Assembly (NCBI RefSeq): GCF_011742875.1 | Contig: NZ_JAAQTL010000001.1 | Location: 62,001-126,000, forward strand | Source: Luteibacter yeojuensis | GTDB lineage: Bacteria > Pseudomonadota > Gammaproteobacteria > Xanthomonadales > Rhodanobacteraceae | Direction: 5' to 3' | Length of the DNA: 64,000 nt | In this document: one piece after another, positions 26,563-35,181 of the stretch | How positions within the stretch are numbered: position 1 is the stretch's first letter | How the letters are laid out: each line of letters starts with the position of its first letter | Translations under genes and position numbers: made by a program | Notes under the pieces: model-generated | Seen by the model: the letters and a program-made list of their open reading frames with translations, nothing else | What the model was told of the DNA's origin: nothing | Database searches by the model: none

Positions 26563-28179
26563 ATGCTTCGACGACTGGCCTGTTTCGCGACGGCGGCACT
26601 GCTGGGCGGCGTCGTCCACGCCGGCCAGCCGACGGCACCTACCGCGGACAGCTTGTCGCCGGAGGCGCAGGATATGGCCTGGCAGAAGGCTGCAGCCAAG
26701 TTCGCGCCGGAGAGGAAGGCGATTCTCGACCACGTCCGTAAAGAGGCGGCCGACGGCCCCTTTCGCCCTGACTGGGCATCGTTGAAGGGATACCGTTCGC
26801 CGGCCTGGTACGACGAGGCGAAATTCGGCATCTTCATCCACTGGGGCGTTTATTCGGTGCCGGCCTTCGGCAGCGAGTGGTACTCGCGCAACATGTACCG
26901 GCAGGGCACGAAGGAGTTCGCCCATCACGTCGCGACCTACGGGCCGCAGTCCCGCTTCGGGTACAAGGACTTCGTGCCGATGTTCAAGGCCGAGCGCTTC
27001 GATGCCGACGCCTGGGCGGCACTGTTCCGCGAAGCGGGCGCCCGCTACGTGGTGCCGGTGGCCGAGCATCACGATGGCTTCGCCATGTACGACTCGAAGC
27101 TCTCGGACTGGACGGCGGTGAAGAAGGGGCCGAAGCGCGACGTCATCGGCCTGCTGGCGAAGGCGGTGCGGGGGCAGGGCATGCATTTCGGCGTGTCGTC
27201 GCATCGCGCCGAGCACGATTGGTTCTTCGACGGCGGACGGCACTTCGATTCGGACGTGAACGACCCGGCCAATGCGGAACTCTACGGACCGGCGGTCGAT
27301 CACCTCAGCGTGCACGACGAGAACCTGGCCGACGACTGGACGTACGTTTCGCAGGCATGGCTGGACGACTGGCTGGCGCGCACGACCGAGCTGGTCGACG
27401 ACTACCACCCCGACCTCATCTACTTCGACTGGTGGATCGGGCATCCCACGTTCCGCAACACCTTGCCGACCCTGCTGTCGTACTACTACAACGACGGCGC
27501 GAAGCGCGACGGCGTGGTGGTCAACTACAAGCTGGGCGACCTGCCCGAGGGCGCGGGCACGCTGGACATCGAGCGCGGCCAGCTCACCGGCATCCACGCC
27601 ACCCACTGGCAGACCGATACCTCGATCAGCAACGACTCCTGGGGCTACGTCGAGCACGACACCTACAAGTCGCCCACGTTCATCATCCACTTGCTGGCGG
27701 ACGTGGTCAGCAAGAACGGCAACCTGATGCTCAACATCGGGCCGAGGGCGGACGGCACGATCCCGCAGGGTGCCCAGGACACCTTGCGCAGCATCGGCCG
27801 CTGGCTGAAGACCAACGGCGAGGCGATCTACGGGAGCAAGCCGTGGCGCGTGTATGGCGAAGGTCCCACCGAAGTGGTGGGCGGCACGTTCCAGGACACC
27901 AAGACCAAGCCATATACCGCCAGGGATTTCCGTTTTACCACCGGTAACGGCAAGCTGTATGCGATCGAGCTGGGCTGGCCCGCGAAGGGTGCCGCCACCG
28001 TGCGCTCGATCAAGCCATCCGACAAGGTGAAACGCGTGGAACTGCTCGCCGACGGGAGCAACGTGCCGTTCACCCAGGACGCCGGCGGTCTGCACCTGCG
28101 CCTTTCCCCCCAACCCGTCGGCAGCGATGCGTACGTGTTTCGCATCACGCTCGCCGGCCCGATCGAGACTACCCCATGA
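26563..28179 (+). CDS. Alpha-L-fucosidase, GH29 (first)
   Basis: A 538-residue exported fucosidase. Signal peptide is at about residues 1-20 (MLRRLACFATAALLGGVVHA). The GH29 barrel shows KFGIFIHWGVYSVPAF, VPVAEHHDGFAMYDS, FGVSSHRAEHDWFF and the nucleophile region LIYFDWWIG with Asp289. A C-terminal beta domain follows from about residue 430. The layout fits GH29 subfamily A (broad-specificity or alpha-1,2/1,3/1,6-fucosidases). The second GH29 at 29311 is subfamily-B-like, so the two likely split linkages. ATG at 26563 has GAGGA 10 bp upstream. It lies 69 bp after the receptor stop; its own stop overlaps the GH18 gene by 4 bp. Confidence 0.93.
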   Translation: MLRRLACFATAALLGGVVHAGQPTAPTADSLSPEAQDMAWQKAAAKFAPERKAILDHVRKEAADGPFRPDWASLKGYRSPAWYDEAKFGIFIHWGVYSVPAFGSEWYSRNMYRQGTKEFAHHVATYGPQSRFGYKDFVPMFKAERFDADAWAALFREAGARYVVPVAEHHDGFAMYDSKLSDWTAVKKGPKRDVIGLLAKAVRGQGMHFGVSSHRAEHDWFFDGGRHFDSDVNDPANAELYGPAVDHLSVHDENLADDWTYVSQAWLDDWLARTTELVDDYHPDLIYFDWWIGHPTFRNTLPTLLSYYYNDGAKRDGVVVNYKLGDLPEGAGTLDIERGQLTGIHATHWQTDTSISNDSWGYVEHDTYKSPTFIIHLLADVVSKNGNLMLNIGPRADGTIPQGAQDTLRSIGRWLKTNGEAIYGSKPWRVYGEGPTEVVGGTFQDTKTKPYTARDFRFTTGNGKLYAIELGWPAKGAATVRSIKPSDKVKRVELLADGSNVPFTQDAGGLHLRLSPQPVGSDAYVFRITLAGPIETTP

Positions 28180-29228
28180 AGCGTTGGTTGTTCGTGCTCG
28201 TCGCCTGCATCCTCTGGGTGCCGGCGGTCTTCGCCAAGGCGCCCGTCGCGCTGTTCTACATGATGAACACGCAGAAATCGATCGCCTCGCTCGAAGCCCA
28301 TGTCGACAAGATCGACCTGCTCGTGCCCACCTGGTACGGCGTGGACGAACACGGCCTGGTGTCGGGCGGCCCGAACGACTATGTGCTGGACCTGGCGAAG
28401 AAGCACCGTCTTCCCGTGATGCCGATCATCTCGGCGGGAGGCGACCGGGCGAAGTTCCATGCGCTGCTCGGCGACGAGACGGCGAAGAAGCACATGATCG
28501 ACTCGATGATCGACGAGGCGAAGGAGCACGGCTATACCGGGTTCCAGTTCGATTTCGAGAACATCGCCTGGACCGATCGCGACGCGCTCACGCTGTTGAC
28601 GAAACAGACTTACGAGGCCCTGCACAAGCACGGTTTGCAGCTGACCATGGCCGTGGTACCGAACGCCCCCGGGCATGCCGGACAGGGCGCCTTCGGCAAG
28701 TGGATGTGGGAATACTGGCGCGGCGCGTACGACCTGAAGGCACTGGCCAAGGTGCTCGACCTGGTCTGCCTCATGACCTACGACCAGCATACGCGCTGGA
28801 CCACGCCGGGCCCGGTCGCGGGTATGCCCTGGGTGATGGACCACCTGAAGTACGCGCTGAAGGCGGTGCCCAAGGAAAAGCTGTCGCTGGGCATCGGCCT
28901 GTACGGTTACCACTGGTTCGCGGGCAACCCTGTGGGGCCGGACGGCAAGGAGAATTCCAACATCTCGGCGGCGTACATCGACGCCGACGAGTCCTTCCCG
29001 CTGGCGAAGCAGTTCAACGTTACGATGCAGTGGGACCCGGTGGAGCACGAGTCATGGTTCTACTTTTACCGTGACCAGATGCGCGAGTGGGTGTTCCTTC
29101 CCGATGCGCATGCCTTCCGCGACCGCTACGACGTGACGAAACAGTACGGCCTGCAGGGATTCTGCGCCTGGGTGCTTGGCGCGGAAGATCCGAAGATCTG
29201 GGACGAGTTGCCGAACGCCGTGCGGTGA
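28176..29228 (+). CDS. Exported GH18-family glycosidase
   Basis: A 350-residue protein: signal peptide (MKRWLFVLVACILWVPAVFA), then a GH18 TIM barrel. The catalytic DxxDxDxE-type motif reads GFQFDFENIAW, with acid/base Glu in DFEN; the later strands LTMAVVPNAP, LDLVCLMTYDQH and GIGLYGYHWF fit the family. GH18 includes chitinases, peptidoglycan-active SleL/YaaH-like enzymes and endo-beta-N-acetylglucosaminidases that cut the chitobiose core of N-glycans. Its 4-bp overlap with a fucosidase gene and the TonB receptor upstream favour an N-glycan or related role, but sequence alone does not decide. No carbohydrate-binding or LysM domain is visible. Confidence 0.87.
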   Translation: MKRWLFVLVACILWVPAVFAKAPVALFYMMNTQKSIASLEAHVDKIDLLVPTWYGVDEHGLVSGGPNDYVLDLAKKHRLPVMPIISAGGDRAKFHALLGDETAKKHMIDSMIDEAKEHGYTGFQFDFENIAWTDRDALTLLTKQTYEALHKHGLQLTMAVVPNAPGHAGQGAFGKWMWEYWRGAYDLKALAKVLDLVCLMTYDQHTRWTTPGPVAGMPWVMDHLKYALKAVPKEKLSLGIGLYGYHWFAGNPVGPDGKENSNISAAYIDADESFPLAKQFNVTMQWDPVEHESWFYFYRDQMREWVFLPDAHAFRDRYDVTKQYGLQGFCAWVLGAEDPKIWDELPNAVR

Positions 29229-29240
29229 GGCGGGATTTTC

Positions 29241-29300
29241 CCGCCGCTATAGCGGCTCCTGCGGTGCATGCAGTTGTAGGAGCCGCTATAGCGGCGAGGG
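29241..29300. repeat. REP-type pair, class A, in reversed (outward) order
   Basis: Here the arm CCGCCGCTATAGCGGCTCCTGC comes first and the arm starting GTAGGAGCCGCTATAGCGGC second, the reverse of every other class A pair in the window. It sits between the convergent GH18 and GH29 genes. Confidence 0.82.
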
Positions 29301-29310
29301 AACCCTGGCC

Positions 29311-30681
29311 TCAGTGCCCCACGTCGAACAGCTTGAACTCACGAATACGCGCCGTGCCCACCGACGACAGGATATTCAGGCGCACCTTGCGCGCCGTCAC
29401 CGCCGGAAAGCGATCGATCTTCATGTGCCCGATCGCTTCCGCCCGGGCGACCGTTTTCCACGCGCGGCCATCCCACACCTGCACGGCATAGCCGCGCACG
29501 TTCTGCCCGTCGTCCAGCCGCTCCATGCTCATCGCATGGTCGAACGTCACGTCCCGGCCGAGATCGATCTCCAGCATGGCGTTGGCCGAGCCGGCCGGCG
29601 CAGACCAGAAGGTGGACGGATCGTTGTCGAGCGCCGCGGCGACGTTCTCGTCCGCCGGCGCGTGCTTCGCGGCGAGGTTGGCCTCGTCGCCATAGCGCGC
29701 CTTCAACGCCTTGCCGAACTCCGCGAGGCGTTTCACGTCCGCTTCCGGCAGCAGTCCGTGCCGATCCGGCGCGATGCCGAGCATCAGCTGTCCGCCCTTG
29801 CCGACACTGCTCTCCCAGTTATCCATGATCTCGTCCACGCTCTTCAGCGAGGTGGCGAAGTCGGGCTTGGAGCTGTAGAACCAATGGAGCTTGTGCAGCG
29901 GGGTATCCACCTCCAGCGGACGCCAGCGCAGCTGGCCATGGCGGTCGATGACGTTCCAGTTCTCGCCCTGCACCACGCCCTTCTCATTGCCCACCCAGCG
30001 GATGTCGCCGTAGTCGAAGAGGGCGACGTCGGCGAACACCATGGTGTTGGGCTGGTAAGTGCGGAGCGTCTCGATGTACTTCGCGAAGTCGTAGACGTGG
30101 CCGGCGCTGCCGGCGCCGTCCAGCCACCATTCCGTGAGCGGCCCGTAGTTCTGCACGAGCTCCTCCATCATCGACAGGTAGTACTTGTCGTAGGCGGCGC
30201 TGTCCTTATAGCGCGGGTCGTGCCGGTCCCACGGCGAGAGGTACACGCCGAAGCCGAGCCCGTTCTTCCTGGCCGCCTCGGACGCCATCTTCACGAGGTC
30301 GCCCTTGCCGCCCATCCACGGGCTGGCCTTCACCGAGTAGTCGGTCTGCCCGGTCGGCCATAGCGCGAAACCGTCGTGGTGCTTCGCCACCAGCACCATG
30401 TAGCGCACGCCGGCCGCCTTCACCGCACGGGCCCACTGGTCCGGATCGACCTTGTCCGGATTGAAAACCGAAGGCGGGGCGGTGCCGTCGCCCCATTCGC
30501 GGTCGAGGAAGGTGTTGGTGCCGAAATGCACGATCACCCCGAATTCGAGGTCCTGCCACGCGACCTGTTGCGGCGATGGCTTCACGTCGGCGAACGACTC
30601 GGCCTGCGTGACGACGGGCAGTGTCGCCAGCAGGGCGGTGGCGATGGCGATCTTCAGGCGGCGGAAGGCAGGTTGCGGCAT
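29311..30681 (-). CDS. Alpha-L-fucosidase, GH29 subfamily-B-like (alpha-1,3/4), with C-terminal discoidin-type domain
   Basis: A 456-residue exported enzyme. Signal peptide is at residues 1-28 (MPQPAFRRLKIAIATALLATLPVV..). The GH29 barrel has LEFGVIVHFGTNTF, LVAKHHDGFALWPT, GFGVYLSPWDRH and the nucleophile Asp188 in EWWLDGAG. The C-terminal part (about 345-456; DNDPSTFWSAPA, VTARKVRLNIL) looks like an F5/8-type-C carbohydrate-binding domain. Subfamily B enzymes need a branched Gal/GlcNAc context and act on Lewis-a/x alpha-1,3/4-fucose. It is the last gene of the GH20-GH3-GH35-GH29 operon, 28 bp after GH35. Confidence 0.9.
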   Translation of the reverse strand: MPQPAFRRLKIAIATALLATLPVVTQAESFADVKPSPQQVAWQDLEFGVIVHFGTNTFLDREWGDGTAPPSVFNPDKVDPDQWARAVKAAGVRYMVLVAKHHDGFALWPTGQTDYSVKASPWMGGKGDLVKMASEAARKNGLGFGVYLSPWDRHDPRYKDSAAYDKYYLSMMEELVQNYGPLTEWWLDGAGSAGHVYDFAKYIETLRTYQPNTMVFADVALFDYGDIRWVGNEKGVVQGENWNVIDRHGQLRWRPLEVDTPLHKLHWFYSSKPDFATSLKSVDEIMDNWESSVGKGGQLMLGIAPDRHGLLPEADVKRLAEFGKALKARYGDEANLAAKHAPADENVAAALDNDPSTFWSAPAGSANAMLEIDLGRDVTFDHAMSMERLDDGQNVRGYAVQVWDGRAWKTVARAEAIGHMKIDRFPAVTARKVRLNILSSVGTARIREFKLFDVGH

Positions 30682-30709
30682 CGATGGAAGTCCTTGGGGG
30701 GAGGGGTGT

Positions 30710-32545
30710 TCAGGGCGTCGACGCGGGGTCCGACCAGAGGCGCCGGTCGACGCCCTGCATTGCCGGCGCATCGCGCGTCTCGAAGTCGAACACCACCACG
30801 GTGTTCTTGCCGCGGTGGAACCACGGCGCCGGTGCATAGAGGTCGTGCTGCGGCCCGATCGACCAGATCCGGCCGAGGTTCACGCCATTGAGCCAGGCGG
30901 CGCCCTTGCCAAAGGCGCGCGTGTCGAGGAAGGTGTCGGCCGGCGTGTCCACAGCGACGATACCGCGGTGGAACGCCGGGCCTTCGACAGTCGCCGTGGT
31001 CCAGCCGCGCAATGCGCCCGTCGAGGTCATCGGCAGCGGGAATACCTGCCAGCCGTGCAGGACCCGCTGGCCCAGCATCACGGGATCGACGATGCCGGCA
31101 CGGCCGTCCGCCATGTGCGGACCGTAGTTCACGCGGCCGGTGTTTTCCACGAGCACATCCAACGTATGCCCGCCGGGGCCGAATTCCACCTCGGTGGACA
31201 CCTGCTTGAGCCGACGGTCCACGGTACCGCTGGGTCGACGATCGAGGTACACGGCGGCGTAGTCGCGCACGTCGCCCAGGTAAAGCGTGCCGCGGAACGG
31301 ACCGCGCACTCTCGTGCGATAGAGGATGTAACCGTAGGCCTGGCCATACGCCTCCATCGGCTGCGGCTTGTCGGACGCACGCGGCGAAGGCAGGTTGTCC
31401 CACAACGAGGCGGATTCGTTCAGCACGAACGCTGGCAAGGTACGTACGGCCGTAGACGCCGGCACGGGAGGCGGCGTCCGCCCCGTGGCCTTCGCGATCG
31501 CGTCGCGGAACAGCGTGTACTTGGCCGTGGGACGGCCGGCCTCGTCCAGCGCCGCGTCGTAGTCGTAGCTGGTGGTCTGCGGCGCGTAGTGGTCGGAAGG
31601 ATTGCCCTGGTAGTTCGCACCGTTCATGAAGCCGAAGCTGGTGCCGCCATGAACGAGGTAGACGTTCACCGAGTAGCCTTGCTGGAGCATCCAGGCGATC
31701 TCGTCGGCCTCGCGTTTCGCGTCGGTCTTCGCGTGCTTGCCGCCCCATTGGTCGAACCAGCCGGCCCAGTACTCGCCGGCCATGCGCGGCGCACGGGGGC
31801 GGAAGCGTTCGAGCAGATCGAAGCTTTTCTTCGCCTCGCCTGGCGCGAAGTCGATCACGGCGGTCACGCCCGGCAAGCTGCCGTTGGCGAGAAGATCGGG
31901 GCCGTCGTAGGTCAGCAGCAGGTCGTCGGCCAGGCCGGCGTTCTGCAATTCCTCGCGAATGGCCTCGAGGTAGTCCCTGTCGTTGTCGTACGAACCGTAT
32001 TCGTTCTCGAGTTCGGTCGCGACGATCGGGCCGCCGCGGCTCGCCATCAGCGGTGCGAGTTCCCTGCCGAGGCGTTGCAGGTAACGGTCCGCCGCCGCGA
32101 GGAAGCGCGGATCGCGCGAGCGCACGCGCATGCCGGGCACCGCGAATAGCCACGCCGGATAACCGCCCGCGTCCCATTCGCCGCAGATATACGGCCCGGG
32201 ACGCAAGATCACATTCAACCCTTCGGCCTGCGCCGCTCTCACGAACGCCGCCACGTCGTTGTTCCCGCCGAAATCGAACTGCCCCGGCTTCGGTTCCAGG
32301 AGGTTCCAGAACACGTAGGTGGTGATCGTGTTCAGTCCCATCGCCCGGGCCTTGCGCAGGCGGTCCGTCCAGTACGCACGCGGCACGCGCTGGAAGTGCA
32401 TGTCGCCGGAAACGATCTGGTAGGGCTTGCCATCGCGCATGAAATGCGCGCCGGAGACGCTGATCGGCGAATTGGCGGACGTCGCCGGCGCCGCGAGCGC
32501 GGCGGCGACAGCGAGGGCCAGCGAAGCGAGGGCGGCGTGTCTCAT
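30710..32545 (-). CDS. Beta-galactosidase, GH35
   Basis: A 611-residue exported GH35 enzyme: signal peptide (MRHAALASLALAVAAALAAPATS). The TIM barrel contains FQRVPRAYWTDRLRKARAMGLNT and RPGPYICGEWDAGG. The acid/base is Glu182 in ELENEYG and the nucleophile Glu258 in MAGEYWAGWFDQWGG. Two C-terminal jelly-roll segments follow (GTLYLGDVRDYAAVYLD and GAAWLNGVNLGRIWSIGPQ), as in family members active on beta-1,3-galactosides. Removing Gal beta-1,3 from a Lewis-a antenna would fit with the GH29 partner downstream. The start at 32545 opens the signal peptide; GH3 ends 47 bp upstream. Confidence 0.93.
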   Translation of the reverse strand: MRHAALASLALAVAAALAAPATSANSPISVSGAHFMRDGKPYQIVSGDMHFQRVPRAYWTDRLRKARAMGLNTITTYVFWNLLEPKPGQFDFGGNNDVAAFVRAAQAEGLNVILRPGPYICGEWDAGGYPAWLFAVPGMRVRSRDPRFLAAADRYLQRLGRELAPLMASRGGPIVATELENEYGSYDNDRDYLEAIREELQNAGLADDLLLTYDGPDLLANGSLPGVTAVIDFAPGEAKKSFDLLERFRPRAPRMAGEYWAGWFDQWGGKHAKTDAKREADEIAWMLQQGYSVNVYLVHGGTSFGFMNGANYQGNPSDHYAPQTTSYDYDAALDEAGRPTAKYTLFRDAIAKATGRTPPPVPASTAVRTLPAFVLNESASLWDNLPSPRASDKPQPMEAYGQAYGYILYRTRVRGPFRGTLYLGDVRDYAAVYLDRRPSGTVDRRLKQVSTEVEFGPGGHTLDVLVENTGRVNYGPHMADGRAGIVDPVMLGQRVLHGWQVFPLPMTSTGALRGWTTATVEGPAFHRGIVAVDTPADTFLDTRAFGKGAAWLNGVNLGRIWSIGPQHDLYAPAPWFHRGKNTVVVFDFETRDAPAMQGVDRRLWSDPASTP

Positions 32546-32592
32546 GCGGTTTCCAGGGGGCTTCCATACGGAACGTCGTCGTCTTGAGACGC

Positions 32593-35181
32593 TCATCGCG
32601 GCAGTGCCTGCCGGCCGTCGATCGCAAAGTCGACGCGCTGCCCGGGCGCATCGCCCGGCTGCCCACCGCCGATGAACAGGCTGTAGTTGCCGGCAACCAC
32701 GGCACGCTTACCGGAAGCGTCCACCGAGCTCAGCCGCCGCGGATCGAGGGGAAAGCTCACGGTGCGCGATTCGCCGGCGACGAGATGGACGCGTTGGATG
32801 CCGACGAGGTTGCGTACCGGTGCCAGCGTGTCCGTCGCCGGATAGCTCACATAGGCCTGCACGACTTCATCGCCCGCGCGGGGACCGCTGTTGCGAACCG
32901 TCACGCTCGCCGTCACCGTCTGTCCGGCATCCACCGTCTTGGCGGACACGCGTGCATCGGTGTAGGCGAAGCTTGTGTAACTCAGGCCGTGGCCGAAGGG
33001 ATAGAGCGGCGTGCCCTTGAAATAACGATAGGTGCGTCCCTTCATCTGGTAGCTCGCGAACGGTGGCAGGTCGAGCACCGAGCGATAGAACGTGACCGGC
33101 AGGCGGCCTGCCGGGTTGTAATCGCCGGCGAGTATCTGGGCGATGGCGGTGCCGCCGTCCTCGCCCGGGTACCACGCGGCGACGATGGCGGAGGCGTGGG
33201 CCTGCGCCCAGTTGAGCGCCACGGCGCTGCCGGACATCAGCACCACGACCAGCGGCTTTCCGCCGGCAGTAGCCCTTTCGAGCAGGGCCTGTTGCGCGGC
33301 GGGCAGGCCGATGTCGGTACGGTCGCCGCCGTCGAAGCCGGGCACGTCGACATGCAGCTCCTCGCCCTCCACATCGGGAGAGAGGCCGACGAACGCCACG
33401 GCGATGTCGGCCGCCGCGACGGTGCGTTCGGCCTCCGCGAGCTGCGCCTCTGCGGGTGGCAGCCACTGCAGGCGGACGCCCTGGTCCTCGCCGCTGTGCA
33501 CGTAGTCCAGGCGCAGGTCGTGTGCGCGCGCATCGTCGAAGTGCAGCGTGGCCTGGACGTCCTTGTCGTCGCCCTTGTCGTCGATCACCGGTTTGCCGTC
33601 GACGAAGAGACGCACCGGATCGTGGCCCGCGCAGTCGAAACAGCGCTCCACGTGTACCGCGAGCGTGTAGTCGCCGGGGCCGGGTGGAACCAGCGTACCG
33701 GTCCAGCGTACGGCATAGCGGCCGTCGGGCAATCCGGCGGGGGTGACGTGGTCCCAGTCGAAGTCGACGGTACGATCGACACGGGTGGCGAGAGGCTTTC
33801 CGTCGAAGCGGGTGTTGGCGAAGTAGCTTCCGGCAAGGCCGGTGCCCGCATCGCTGCCGTGGTCGGTGCGCAAGGCCGTTTCGGGTATCGGCACGGGCAC
33901 GCCGCCCGCCACCGGCGAGCCCTGCGCATAGCTCACGCGCTCGGTGCCGAAGCGCGCGCGCAGGCCCAGCAAGGGCGTGACGGGCGCGCGTGGCGTGGCA
34001 TGGTAGTTGGCTTCCAGCGTCTCGACCGTGTCCGCGTTCGGCCCGATCACGGCGATGCGCGGCGTGCCGCGCAGCGGCAGCGTGCCGTGTTCGTTCTTGA
34101 GCAACACCATCGATTCGAGCGCGGCACGCAGCGATAGCGCCGAATGCGCTTTCGTGTCCACCGGCTTCGGCTTCACGGCCGGGGCGCCGATCTCGCCGAG
34201 CCGGTAGCGCGCGGCGAAAAGACGGACCAGCGAGGTGTCCAGCACCGACTCGGCGACATCGCCGCGACGCAACGCCTCGGCCAGGTCGGCATAGGCGAAA
34301 CCGCAATCCAGGTCGGTGCCCGCGGCGATGGCCGCGGCCGACGAACCCGCGTTGTCCGGGCGGTAATAGTGGAACTTCGTCATGTCGTCGATCGCATCGC
34401 AATCGGATACGACATAGCCCCGGAACCCCCAGTCCTTGCGCAGGATCCCGCCGAGCAACGCGGCGTCGGCACAGACCGGCGTACCGTGAAGCGCGTTATA
34501 GGCGCACATGACGGAACCCGCATGGCCTTCGGTCACGGCCGCACGGAAAGCGGGCAGGAACGTGGCCTCGAGGTCGTGCGGCGATACGTCGATGTCGAAG
34601 CCATGGCGTCCGGCCTCCGGGCCGCTGTGCACGGCGAAGTGCTTGGGCGTGGCGATGGCGCGCGGATGGGCGGGGTCCGGTCCCTGGATACCCTCGACGA
34701 AACCGACGGCGAGGCGGCCGGTGAGGTAAGGGTCCTCGCCATAGGTTTCCTGGCCGCGGCCCCAGCGTGGATCGCGGAAGATGTTCACGTTGGGCGACCA
34801 GATGGTCAGGCCCTCATAGCGGCCGTGGTCGCGGCCCGCGCCGATGGCGTCGAAACGGGCTCGCGCTTCCCTCGATACCGCGTCGCCGACCCGCCGGAGC
34901 AGGTCTGGATCCCATGTGGCCGCGAGGCCGATGGCCTGCGGGAACACCGTGGCGTAACCCGCGCGCGCCGCACCGTGCAAGCCCTCGTTCCACCATTCGT
35001 AAGCGGGAATGCCCAGGCGCGGAAGCGCTGGCGCGGCACTCTGCAACTGGGCCACCTTCTCCGCCAGGCTCATGCGTGCGACGAGGTCCGCCGCCCTCCG
35101 TTCCGGCGTGGCGGGCGTCGCGGCCGTGGCGCTCCCCACAAGGGCGATGGCAAGGGGAAGAAGGAAGTACCGGTACGTCAT
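32593..35181 (-). CDS. GH3 beta-xylosidase/beta-glucosidase with inserted PA14 domain
   Basis: An 862-residue exported GH3 enzyme. After the signal peptide (MTYRYFLLPLAIALVGSATA) comes the TIM-barrel domain with YEWWNEGLHGAAR, the GRGQETYGEDPYLTG stretch, KHFAVHSGPE and nucleophile Asp260 (GYVVSDCDAI). A PA14 domain (about 445-575) is inserted in the alpha/beta sandwich, and a fibronectin-III-like domain ends the protein (GDEVVQAYVSYP). The YEWWNEGLHG type is common in beta-xylosidases. In this locus removal of the core beta-1,2-xylose of plant N-glycans is attractive, but beta-glucosidase or arabinosidase activity is possible. It overlaps the GH20 stop by 4 bp. Confidence 0.91.
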   Translation of the reverse strand: MTYRYFLLPLAIALVGSATAATPATPERRAADLVARMSLAEKVAQLQSAAPALPRLGIPAYEWWNEGLHGAARAGYATVFPQAIGLAATWDPDLLRRVGDAVSREARARFDAIGAGRDHGRYEGLTIWSPNVNIFRDPRWGRGQETYGEDPYLTGRLAVGFVEGIQGPDPAHPRAIATPKHFAVHSGPEAGRHGFDIDVSPHDLEATFLPAFRAAVTEGHAGSVMCAYNALHGTPVCADAALLGGILRKDWGFRGYVVSDCDAIDDMTKFHYYRPDNAGSSAAAIAAGTDLDCGFAYADLAEALRRGDVAESVLDTSLVRLFAARYRLGEIGAPAVKPKPVDTKAHSALSLRAALESMVLLKNEHGTLPLRGTPRIAVIGPNADTVETLEANYHATPRAPVTPLLGLRARFGTERVSYAQGSPVAGGVPVPIPETALRTDHGSDAGTGLAGSYFANTRFDGKPLATRVDRTVDFDWDHVTPAGLPDGRYAVRWTGTLVPPGPGDYTLAVHVERCFDCAGHDPVRLFVDGKPVIDDKGDDKDVQATLHFDDARAHDLRLDYVHSGEDQGVRLQWLPPAEAQLAEAERTVAAADIAVAFVGLSPDVEGEELHVDVPGFDGGDRTDIGLPAAQQALLERATAGGKPLVVVLMSGSAVALNWAQAHASAIVAAWYPGEDGGTAIAQILAGDYNPAGRLPVTFYRSVLDLPPFASYQMKGRTYRYFKGTPLYPFGHGLSYTSFAYTDARVSAKTVDAGQTVTASVTVRNSGPRAGDEVVQAYVSYPATDTLAPVRNLVGIQRVHLVAGESRTVSFPLDPRRLSSVDASGKRAVVAGNYSLFIGGGQPGDAPGQRVDFAIDGRQALPR

